64,000 nt of DNA from Chloranthus sessilifolius (lineage: Eukaryota > Streptophyta > Magnoliopsida > Chloranthales > Chloranthaceae). Shown here piece after piece: positions 36,301 to 47,700 of this stretch. A model generated the notes under the pieces. The model ran no database searches, was not told where the DNA came from, and saw only the letters and a program-made list of their open reading frames with translations. Every line of letters starts with the position of its first letter. The first letter of the stretch is position 1. The stretch is taken from NCBI GenBank assembly GCA_021018995.1, contig CM037591.1:1742001-1806000 (forward strand), read 5' to 3'. Position numbers and translations under genes: made by a program.

Positions 36301-39300
36301 CCCAAGCCCGCTTTAAAACGGGCTGGACCTAACGGGCGGGCTACCCAGCCCATTTCCACCGCTAGTTTTACCCAAACCTACGGTGTTTATTATCCGAATA
36401 CCTTTGCACTCGTAGCCAATTGGAATTCAGTTTGTCTCCTCTTATCTCTTGCAGCTCATAAGGGATGACCCCTTTACCAATTTGATATTAAGAATGCCTT
36501 CTTCCATGGAGATCTTAAGGAAGAGGTTTATATGTCCTTCCCTCCTGGCTTTGTTTGTGAGTGGGAGAAGGGTAAAGTATGTCAGCTTAAGAAAGCAATT
36601 TATGGAATAAAGCAATCTCCAAGGAGTTTGATTCAAGAAGTTCAGTGATTCAATTGTTGAGAATGGCTAAACAAGAAGTCCTTATGATTACACCTTATTT
36701 ATAAAGAAGGTTGTTCGGACCACTGCATTGATTGTATATGTAGATGACATTGTGGTCATAAGAGAAGATGAAGAGATTAGGAGACTTAGAGTATATGAGC
36801 AGTGTGTTTGATATTAAAGATTTGGCCCCTCTAAAATAGTTTCTTGGAATTGAAGTTGCTAGGTCAAGGAAGAGTATTTGCATCTCTTAAAGGAATTATG
36901 TATTGAATTTGCTTCACCTGACTAGTATGTTAGGCTGTAAACCCTCAAATAATCCGATCAATCAATATCACAGAATAAATTTAGAAGATGGGAAGAAACT
37001 CAAGGATATTCGAATGTATTAAAGGTTAACTGGGAAATTGATATACCTTACCATCACTCGGCTAGATATCGCATAGGTTGTGAGTGTTGTGAGTCAACAT
37101 ATACATGCCCCACAAACCATATGTTTGGATGCATTGTACATGATTCTTAGATACTTGAAGCCTAGTCCAGGGAAGGGACTATAATATACAATCATGGCCA
37201 CTTTGATGTGGAGGTTTATATAGATGTTGATTAGGCAGGATCCCTTAGTGATAGGAGATCCACCACGGGATATTGTGCCTTTGTTGAAGGCACTCTGGTT
37301 ACGTGAAATAAAAATAGTATGTGGTGTCCAATTCAAGTGTTGAGGTCGAATATAAGACCATGTCACAAGGGGCTCGTGAAGGAATGTGGATTAGATTTAT
37401 TCTTATTGACTTAAGTATCAATGTTCAGCTCCCTATGAATCTCTTTGGAGACAATGAAGCTGCCAAACACATAGCAGAGAATTCGGTATTTCATGAAAGG
37501 ACCAAGCATATCGAAGTTGATTGTCACTTCATTTGAGAGAAAGTGGAAGCTAATGAGTTTTTCATTCCCCAAATCAGAACTCAAGAACAAATAGCCGATA
37601 TTCTTACTAAGGCACTTAGAAGATCCAGAATATATGAACTTATATCCAAGTTGGACATGTTTGGTATCTATGCACCAACTTGAGGGGGAGTGTTAGTGTA
37701 CTATTGTAGGTGTGTGTATAGAAGTTTAATGGGATGTGTATAGTCATTGTAATCAATGACATATATAATAAAATCATGAAAGGTGTAAGGTCTTACTACC
37801 TATGCTCTCCCTCCCTTTTCTCTCTCTCACCTCTTTCTTCTTTACTAAACCCTAACCCAGATCTAATCCTAATCTAACCAGATCTACTCACTCTAAATGA
37901 AAATATACTTTAGATGTGCTGAAATAAGTTGCGATGCTTAGATAAAAGCCCATAGATACTCACATGGACCATAATCACATAATCAATTTTGAAGATGGGG
38001 AACAACTCAAAGATGGGAGTTAATACCAGAGGCTGGTTGGAAAACTTACATATTTTACAATGACTCAGCCTGAACTTTCATATCATGTCAGCATGTGCAC
38101 TCTCCACACACCACGCATCTGGATGAAGTATACAGAATTTTACAGTACCTAAAATCAGACCCTAGTAAAGGCTTCTTGTATGAAAACCATGGACATCGTA
38201 GAAGTGGAAATTTTCACTGACACTGATTGGGCTGGGTCAGTCAGTGATATGAGGTCAACCACTGGCAATGTTACATTCCTTGGGGGAAATCTGGTTACCT
38301 GGAAGAGCAAGAAGCAACATGTGGTATCTTACTCAAATGCAGAAGCAGAATATAAGGCCATGCCCCAGAGGCCCAAGAAGGAATGTGGTTAAGATTGATT
38401 ATATCGGACCTTACAATCGGATTTGTTTTGTGTATGCCTTCCCAGCAGGAGTGGAAGGTTTTAAGAGGTTGGAAAAAATGGTCTGTGGACCTTTCAATCT
38501 GCAGATATTGAACTTATGATAACTTCGATATGAATTGTCAACATTAAATATAGTTGCATCCTGGTTTGTGGGGTCAGAGATTATCAAAAAAGGCTTTGTG
38601 ATCACATAGAACTAGCAAAGAGAAACATAAAAAACGGGATCTGTGATCACATGAACTAGCAAAGGGAAACTTGATTTGTGATCATAGAGACAACCAATGT
38701 TTTTATTTTTGTAGCCCTCATTCAAGCTACCTCACACGCTTGTCAATCAAGACTATCAAATCCTCTAACTTTCAATAAAATGGTGTGAACGGAAATTAGC
38801 AAACTCGGTTTCAATGAGCAAGTCAACAAGAGTAGAGGGGGGGGTTAATATGATGTAGGGACAAATATTTAAAAGTCTCAATTGAACTATCAGCTAGATA
38901 CTTTTCAAGAAGTTACATTTGAAATGCTAGTTCACGCTTAAAGCCATTGTGCTTGTTCACAGTTTAGTTTTGGTTTTCTTTTTCAGCATGATGGAAATTT
39001 GGGAGCATTTTGCCCATTTAGGAAATAATTTAGGGATATTTTTTCATTTGATTTTGTTAGAAATAATGAAGTCTAATTTTTTATTATATCATGTAAGGAG
39101 TTAATTTGAGTTCTAGCCTAGGAGGGTGGACCTAACTATGGCTTTGCATCATGAATTAGAAATCTGATGATGAGATAAAATGGGATGTCGGGCGTCAGAT
39201 GAGAAAATTAGCGTTGCAACCAGAAGAACTGTGTTCTCTTGAAGCTCCAATCCAACGAAAGGTTCCCAAGCATAGTGATACTACGAAGGTTAATTCCCTA

Positions 39301-42300
39301 GAAAAATGGGTTCTCATTTTCAGCTTGGTTTCGAATGCTGAAAATGTCCAAATTAGGTTCTTTCTTCTATACACTATAGGAAAGCAAAGTAGAAGGCCAG
39401 CACATAAGATAGTGTGCACCAAACTGTGGCTTTGCACTATGAATTTAAAACATCTGAGGATCAGATAAAATGGGATGTTGGGCATCAGGTGAGAAAATTA
39501 GTGTTGCAACCAGAACGTCAGTTTTATCTTGAAGCGCCAATCCAATTTTTCGATAGGTGCCCAAGCTTTGGATCGCTACAAAGGCTAGCTAATTCCCTAG
39601 AAAAAAGGGATCTCATTTTCAGCTTGGTTTCGAATGTTGAAAATGTCTAATTGGGTTCTTTCTTTTATAGACTTGCAAAGCAAAGTAGAAGGCAAGCACA
39701 TGAGATTGCCTCTAAAGTGGACCACTACAAGGCGATTAAATTTTTTCTCTTATCCGCATGCAACGTACATGCACTTTACCAGTACATATATATAGGAAAA
39801 TGAGATGATGCATCCGAATGCAGGACGTGAGCCATGCATTCAAATCCTAGATCGCGTGCACGTGATTGCCGAAGGCTTAATCAGCTCTTCTTAGATGGTT
39901 TTGAAAAAAATAATGTTTTTCACTTTTCCCCCTTCAAATCACTGGTAAAACTTCTTAATTCGCCGACCAAACATGGTGCATTGAAGATTTACATTTGACC
40001 AAAAATTCATCAGTAGCAAATCACCCTTTTTTAAAAAAAAATTAGATGGTAGTTGATCAAGTTTGGGCATGTTGTCGTGGCACCCGACCCTCGGGTTGGG
40101 CCATGTGGTGGCCAACTGGTTCGAATGTAGGCTCACTCATGCATAGTCGGAAACTCACATATGTGTGTGTGTGTGCGTGTGTGTGTGTGACAGCACTGAT
40201 GGTTTAAAGCTTGGGACAAATAAGTTGTCCATAAGCAACATATCCAAATACATACGTAAATCATTGATGGTTTGCAATGAGAAATGTTAGGTACCATTTG
40301 CAGAATTCTCTCCATGATCCTCTCACTCAGCCAGTATGCATCTTTAACATTGAAGCGCATGTCCACCTTAGTGTTTACTGTAATAAAAAATGCATTTTCC
40401 ATGGATAAGCTTGAACAATTCTCAGAGAATAGACCAATATATAAGCTACAAGAAGCAATGAAACATGTATCTCTCAAACTATAGGGACGCACACGCACGC
40501 ACGCACACATATAATATTTTCACCTAGCCGCATTTTAACATTAAAGCGCATGTCCACCTTAGTGTTCACTGTAATAAAAAATGTATTTTCTATGGATAAG
40601 CTTGAACAATTCTCAGAGAATAGACCAATATATAAGCTAGAACTACAAGAAACAATGAACCATGCATCTCTCAGACTATAGGGATGGATACACACACACA
40701 TATATATAGTATTTTCACCCAGCCTTTTTCTGTTTTTCCAACCTTTTACTGCCCCCTCTTTTGCCCATCAAAGTTTTTACCAATTCAAGGTTTCAACAAA
40801 TTTCATCGATATCCGTATGGTCTCTAAGTATAGCCAACTTTTCTATTTCCAAAATTACTCCTTTTTATTAATTGAACTCTCAATTTGCTCCTTACAATAT
40901 ATTGTTTTGACAAAATAAGTTTTCCTGTTCATGGATTTGAATTTTGAATGAAGGGCTTCAACTAAATCTTGTGGACAACCATAGTTCTTGATCCAAAATT
41001 TTGTTTGTTTCTCTAGCTATATTGGTTTTAGTGTTTATTGTCAGATTTTACCAAATGTAGAGATTTTTTCAGTAAAACTCTGAAAGATAATTAGTAAAGT
41101 TGGTGTTTGCATGGTTGAGGCTTTTGGAAAGAGAGTTGATCGCAAGGATTGTTTGTTAAATCATTGTTTGCTTAGATTCAAAAGTTTTACTACACACTCA
41201 AAGGTTTTTAGTATATATCCTAGTTCAAGTATTTGTTGAATCATCAAAACGATATTTGTTGATCAAGATCTTTTTGTAGAAATGAATTAAATAAATCTTT
41301 TTGTAGAGCGTTTTTCTAATGCTTGAGGTTTTCTTCTATGAAAAATGAATTTCGTTTAACGTTATGGCTTAGTAAGTTCTAGTTATTTCTTGTCTCAGAA
41401 ATTTGAAATCTTTTAACAATTCTTTGAAATTTATAGTGAGTTCAACATTTTAGTTATGCCCAAATTTTATAAAGACAATTCTTTTAGATGTTTAATTTTG
41501 AGGCTCAAACATCTTTAAAAGTTTGCATCTTTAAATTTTTAATTTCCATAATACATGGTTCTTACTTTTATTACCCAAGAAAAAGCAGCTTCGATGTTTA
41601 CAGCCACATTGCATTACGTTTTTATTTCCCGTGGCAACCATGGGATACCATCAATGTTGACTGGCCAAATATATTTGACTTTTCACAAATCCCACTAAAG
41701 TGCTCCATCTCAAGCCTGGAGAAAGTAAAAAATGACCTCTTATCCTAAGGTCTTCAGGGAGAATAAAATCAGAATATGATGTGAATTGTAGGCATTGGAG
41801 CAATGATCCCCAAAGTACCCAAATTTTTAGGGTGAAATGCAGTACAAAATTTATTTTATCGGGTATGGGTTATCATGTGATGCACTAATGCAAAGTCACA
41901 AATTGAGCCCTATTAACATGGGTTTTGGTGCTACATGGAGCAAGGGAGCATTGCATAGATCATTTTTTTTAAAACGAACAAAAAGTTGATCCCTGTCAGA
42001 TTTTTGCATTGGAAAATCAATGGTGACAACCAACCTGCTTCAACTGTCCATTTTCTGACCCATAAGATCAGACAGAGGAGCTCAGTTTTTGAAATTTTTT
42101 TCCAGCATGATCTGTGCAATACTTCCTTGCTCTATGTGGCACTAAACCAATGTTTTAGGTGCCACGTGTCAACTTTTGAGGTGTTTCTGGAGCCGGACCA
42201 GGCATATGCCTGAACCTATGGACCACCTAACCAGTTCTCATATACATATGGAATCGACTCTCCTCACCTTTTGTCTAAGATAAAATCTCCACTTTTAATT

Positions 42301-44704
42301 CATCTAATGCCACGTCACGCACAGCTTTTAGCGATCCAAATTGTCCAAATGACAGAACATCTTATGATCTTTGTCCAGCCAAAAAATTATACCCAATGGA
42401 GGATCTGTACCATCAAATCCAACTACGTCAATATGAACCTATGTTTAGATACGAGCAACAGTCCATATTAAACTTTACAGATCAAATAGTTTGAACCTAC
42501 AGCTGAGCATTTTTTTTGGTTGGATGATTTTCATATGATGTTTAGCCACTTGGACAAATTGAGCCAAAAAGCTTACAGTCAAAAAGGGCGATGGTGAGTA
42601 ACTATATATATATATATATATGTCCCTCTACTAATGTGCATCACATATGCATAGTATATGTGGGGGTGTGTAACAGAAGAACAAAGATCAACTAATAAGT
42701 TACAAAAACAGAACTTTCAGTTTCTTTACATGTCTAGTTATTTACACACTTTGGCAAGTAAGTTAATTCCTTCAAGTTGATAGATCCAGCAGTAATCTTT
42801 AGAATCTAGCAGTCCTTGGACGCTGAGTATTTTCACTAGGATCAATAACATTTTGGAGTAAATGACAGCAAAAGGATCTTTTCATGTAGCAACTATTACA
42901 GTTAATGACTACCATTGCATCAAACAAGATACTTAATACTGATTTTAAACAAAGATAATATCTCAATGACTATTCACAAGAAAAGATTGATGAAATTCCC
43001 AGAAAAATTTAATAAAAGTTGCATTACTACAGCACCTCTTCTTTTTTTTATCAGTAAACTGGGATTGAACCTGCGACCTAGAGGTTGCAATATTGTCAAC
43101 CTTCCAATTGGGATACAGGCCCAAACCCTACTACAGCACCTCTTTATTCATCAAATTAGTCGATGTTCATCCCAACCATATACTTCTGCTGTCACATGCT
43201 GGAACCAAGACTTAAATCCAGAAAAAATAGCAGGACAAAATATAAAATGAAGTTCAAATATAAAATGAAGTATTATATAGAATAACTAAAAATGATATTG
43301 TGGATTCAAGTGAATGAAATGATAGCAAAGAAATCGCACCCTTGTTGACATTTTGACCTCCAGGCCCACCACTTCTTGCAAAACTAACAGTCACATGGTC
43401 TGCAGGTAAAACAGATTTATGCTCAAACCAAACCAATACAGTGTTATTGAACTCATCATTGCCCATATAGCTAGTAAACAACAACAACAAAAATAAAAAA
43501 GCAAAAGAAAATTTCAGATGGAAAGTCAGCTTCAAATTTGAAAGAGGTTTTGATGATATATCCAACTCAAGTCCAGATTCCTTCTAAAACAACACTAGAA
43601 ATACAATGATCATGGACCCTAACCATGTATAAGGGGGGAAATATTTTCAAGCACAAGGCAACGATCAGTATAGAAACCCAAACAGTTATTTATAATAATA
43701 ACAATTACCAGCCATGAAACTGTTAAATTCCACAAACAAGAACCAAACAAACTCCAATAATCTGTATCCGAACCTGGCTTAAACAGTTCCAAAACTGATA
43801 AATCTTAGACGATACAATCATAATCGATTGCAGTGGCAAATGAAACTGGAATTTTTTATAGGAAAAAAAAAAAAAAAAAATCCCACAAAAACTAGAAAAA
43901 AAAACACATGCATATGCACACAGAATATACGCATGCAACAAGGCATACATATTAGTTTATTTATGACTTTATGCCATAGATGATCAAGTCATCAATTCAT
44001 GGTGATAAATGGAAAAAGATGCCCTTGACTTGGTCATGGGTTCAATCTCTGTCTGTGCCAAACCATGGGGGTATTAATCTAAATACCGCCTTGAAACTCC
44101 ATTTGGCAAACCATTAGAAACATGAGAAGAAATGAAATCAATTTCCGAGCAAGTTTCCTGAAAAATGGTTTCCCCTCTTTGGATATGCTATCAGAGAAAT
44201 GATTTGCTGTGGAATCTAATTTCTGTTGTTTGGATATCCTGTTTGGAAATGAGGTAGAAAAGGGCTTGTGTTTTAGAAATAGGACCAACTGATAGTATAA
44301 AGCCTGACATCATATCATATTTACCGATCGCTCATCTCTTACCTTTCACTTCACAAACCCATATCTCCATATTTATTAGAGTTAATTTGACAGTGAAAGA
44401 TGTATGATAAACATATTTAGTATTAGGCTAGTTACTGATCAGAAGAAAAAAAAGTTCGCTAATTGGACTCGATCAAATGCCTAAACAGCTGACTGATTTA
44501 GAAGGATTAAAAACAATGATAACCAACTTTTTCAATGTTTAGAAGAAGTTTGTATTTAAGTATTGATAGCAGTGTTGTCATATGCGATCGTATAAGCGTG
44601 AATGCAATCCCATAAGCCCCATAGGCTTATGCAGTAAAAATAGGTAAGTATGATGATAATAAAAAAATTAGAAGTTAAAAATACAGTAAAAATAGGTAAG
44701 TATG

Positions 44705-44740
<36 letters not shown>

Positions 44741-47700
44741 TTTAAAAAAAGTTTGATTTTTTAGGGAATTTTATATATTTTTTAAACAATAATAATTAGC
44801 CGATACATTGTTTCAATGTATCAGCCAGAACACCGATACATATCGTTCAGGAGCTCCAAACGATACATATCGGAAATCCGAGATTTTGACCCATGCTGCC
44901 ATCACATATGTCGTCATCAATTTCATTGTAATCAATGTTTTCCTTTTCTTCTCCCTTGGACTCCAAACAGAAATGAATTTTCCATTTCCACTTCTTGGTT
45001 CTTCTCTTTCCTATACTTTATCTTTACCTTTCTCAGCTTTATAGTCAAAGTAAATTCATAGAAAATAGAAAATATCCCTTAATTTTTTAATGTAAAGTAA
45101 AACATAACTATTAATCTTAGTATTAAAATTTATGCTAACATGCATTGACGCTGTGGTTGACTGTGCTCTCTTCATTCTCTATAAAGCATTCGACAATATC
45201 TGGTCTTTTGCAAGTGCGGTCCTTATTATCCAGGTCTAGTAAACCTGCAGGATCAAGCCCTTGTTGTGTTCACCTCTCTCAATGTCATACTCCAAGAGGG
45301 AGTTTGTATTTTTATAGGCAAGAGTATTCAATTGTTTTTTTAACCTATTCATTCTCTTTGAATGCGCCTATATAAAGTATATATTTATGCTAACTATACT
45401 TACAAGTTACAACCATGGGTCAAAATATCGTCCGATACGTATCGTTCGATATGTGTCGGTATCGCCACCCATGGGTCAAAATACCGGACGATACCAGTAC
45501 ATACCGGCCAGTACGAACCGGTATCAGTGGCCAGCGGGCTACATGATACGTATCGTTTGTACCGATGGCCTGTGCCTATTTTTTTATTTATTGTATTGCC
45601 GATGCCGATACATTGAATGTATCGGCGATAACAGTACGATACGTATCGGTTTTGAGGGTGGACAACACGATACGGAAAATCGAGATTTTGACCCATGTCG
45701 CCACCCTCTGTTATGGTACCATACCTGGGTTATATGCTCCAAATTATCGATTGTATCGTCCGATAATTTGGTAAATAAAATTAGCGGAAGATAAATTCAA
45801 TTTATCGTCCGACAATTGCCAAAGGTGCCACTTTAAGTGGCACATCATCTATATGCCCGAGTTCACAATTGCCGATGCCGATACATTGAATGTATCGGCG
45901 ATAACAGTACGATACGTATCGGTTTTGAGGGTGGACAACACGATACGGAAAATCGAGATTTTGACCAATGTCGCCACCCTCCGTTACGATATCGCACCTG
46001 GGTTATATGCTCCAATTTATCGGTTGTATCATCCGATAATTTGGTAAATAAAATTAGCGGAAGATAAATTCAATTTATCGTCCGACAATTGCCAAAGGTG
46101 CCACTTTAAGTGGCACATCATCTATATGCCCGAGTTCACCTTTCCTACCCTTTTTGCTGCTTCTTCTTTTTCTCTCTTCTCTATCTCCTACCCTCTCCCA
46201 TAATGGCAGGATATGATGTTCAAACCTTAAAAAACATTGTTATGTCATATATGAACGTATTAATTTCTTTTTTGGTTATTTTGAAATCATGATCCAAGGT
46301 TTGTGGGTATATTTACTTTAAACTTGCTTAGTTGTATGAAAAACGGTGAAATTAGTTGGTAATTACTAAATTTCCTTATGCTGTGTTTGGGAACATGGAT
46401 TGGATATTGGAGTATATAGGATTATGTACATATGAGCTATACAGTATATAATGGGTGTGGGTAGATACTCTGTAATATAAGGCTTTTTTTGTCTTTTCAT
46501 ATTAATATAAGACCAATAGGGCTCCTAAACCCTAACCAGGTCAGCTTATTCTTTTCTTCTTCTCCTTCTCTACTTCCTCCTCTTCCTAAACCTTTACTCT
46601 AATTTACTATCTTCACACCTCTGCATTAAACTCATTTTCGTATCAGAGCCTCATCATCCTTCTGAACCCATCTTGCATGATGGTGTCATGCTGATGTCAG
46701 TCAGGTCAACATTTGGACCACAAATGGAATAAAACTACCTTCTTCCTAATTGTGTGTTTTTTTTTTAATCTTCTACAAGTTTTTGTTCTTGGTGTTTTGT
46801 TATTTGGAGCCTCCTTCAGTGTTTTTCGAAGAGATATTTGTGGCAAGGGTTTCATGTGCCAATTGACATTTTTTTAGCTTCCAGTCTCCTGTCAACCTGC
46901 AATGAGAAGTAAGGCTTGGATCGGTTATCCATCTACAAGCTTTTGCATAAGGGATTTTGACCTATTGCGATGATTTGAAAGAGCTCTATTGATTTTCCCT
47001 TCTGCTATGCCCACAGTTTCATTGTTCATTAGCCTGTTTTGTTAACTTTCTTCATTCAACTTAAATATATTGCTGCTAAGATGGAGTTCTAGGATACTCT
47101 CTGCTGGAAATTGGTTATCCTCATCTATATTTGGATATTTTGATTATCGATGATTTTGTTCCCATAGATCAAAATCTCGTCTGATACGTATCAATATCGG
47201 TGATCACCGGTACGGTACATTCAAGGTACCGTACCGGTGCCTCTTGTATATTTTTTGAATGTACAGGATGATACACACCAATGTATTGTCCAGAACCGAT
47301 ACGTATTGTCCGGTACGTACTGGTTTTGGAGCTGAACGATACGTACCGGATTTCCGGATTTTTGATCTATGGTTGTTCCCATATCAACCTTATTGTGGAA
47401 GTTGTTTCCCACATTCTTCAACTACATCTTTAGCCAACTTAATCTATATATGTTCCAACTAGCTAGACCCTTGCTTATGCACCGGCTACCCCTGCTCTCG
47501 CCTATGCATTCAGGTAGCAAACTCATGTGACTCATGTTCGAGTACTTAGGCTAATATTTAATGCCGCTACTAGAACTGCTACTACTGATGGTATAGTGGC
47601 CAGCCCCCATCGCTGGTGTTGGTGTTGGGTCTTGATCACGAAGTTTCAATCTGGGTGTTAAGCTTGAACCCCAGCGCATCAATTTCTCAATCCAAAAACC

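Larger units (their letters stand above)
34915..37890 (+). mobile_element. Internally deleted Ty1/copia element with both LTRs
   Basis: 5' LTR about 34915-35105, 3' LTR about 37691-37890. They share GTGTGTGTATAGAAGTT, TAGTCATTGTAAT-like sequence, ATGAAAGGTGTAAG and TAATCCTAATCTAACCAGAT. The primer-binding site TGGTACCAGAGC (35113-35124) matches the initiator-Met tRNA type, and a PPT GAGGGGGAG precedes the 3' LTR. Only about 2.6 kb lies between. I see no gag, zinc knuckle or integrase. The LTRs differ at many sites, so the insertion is old. It sits in ICT1-like intron 3 on the opposite strand. Confidence 0.8.
40378..43339 (-). other. Intron 2 of the ICT1-like gene
   Basis: 2962 bp. Holds the exon-3 partial copy, a degraded relative of the (TA)n-resident MITE (about 41925-42246, ending ACCTAACCAGTTCTCATATA), a (TA)n run at 42602 and a SINE. 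40730-41900 is plain AT-rich sequence. Confidence 0.6.

Noticed and set aside
40474..40701. A second release-factor gene copy
   Set aside because: Only the first half of exon 3 is duplicated; no other exon is repeated.
43254..43565. A 103-residue protein containing the GGQ motif as a stand-alone gene
   Set aside because: Only 43399-43340 is coding; the rest is intron on both sides of canonical splice sites of the seven-exon gene.
45387..45794. A 135-codon frame and several overlapping frames rich in RYVSV/TYR
   Set aside because: They come from the GATACGTATC palindromes of a MITE, read in several frames on both strands.
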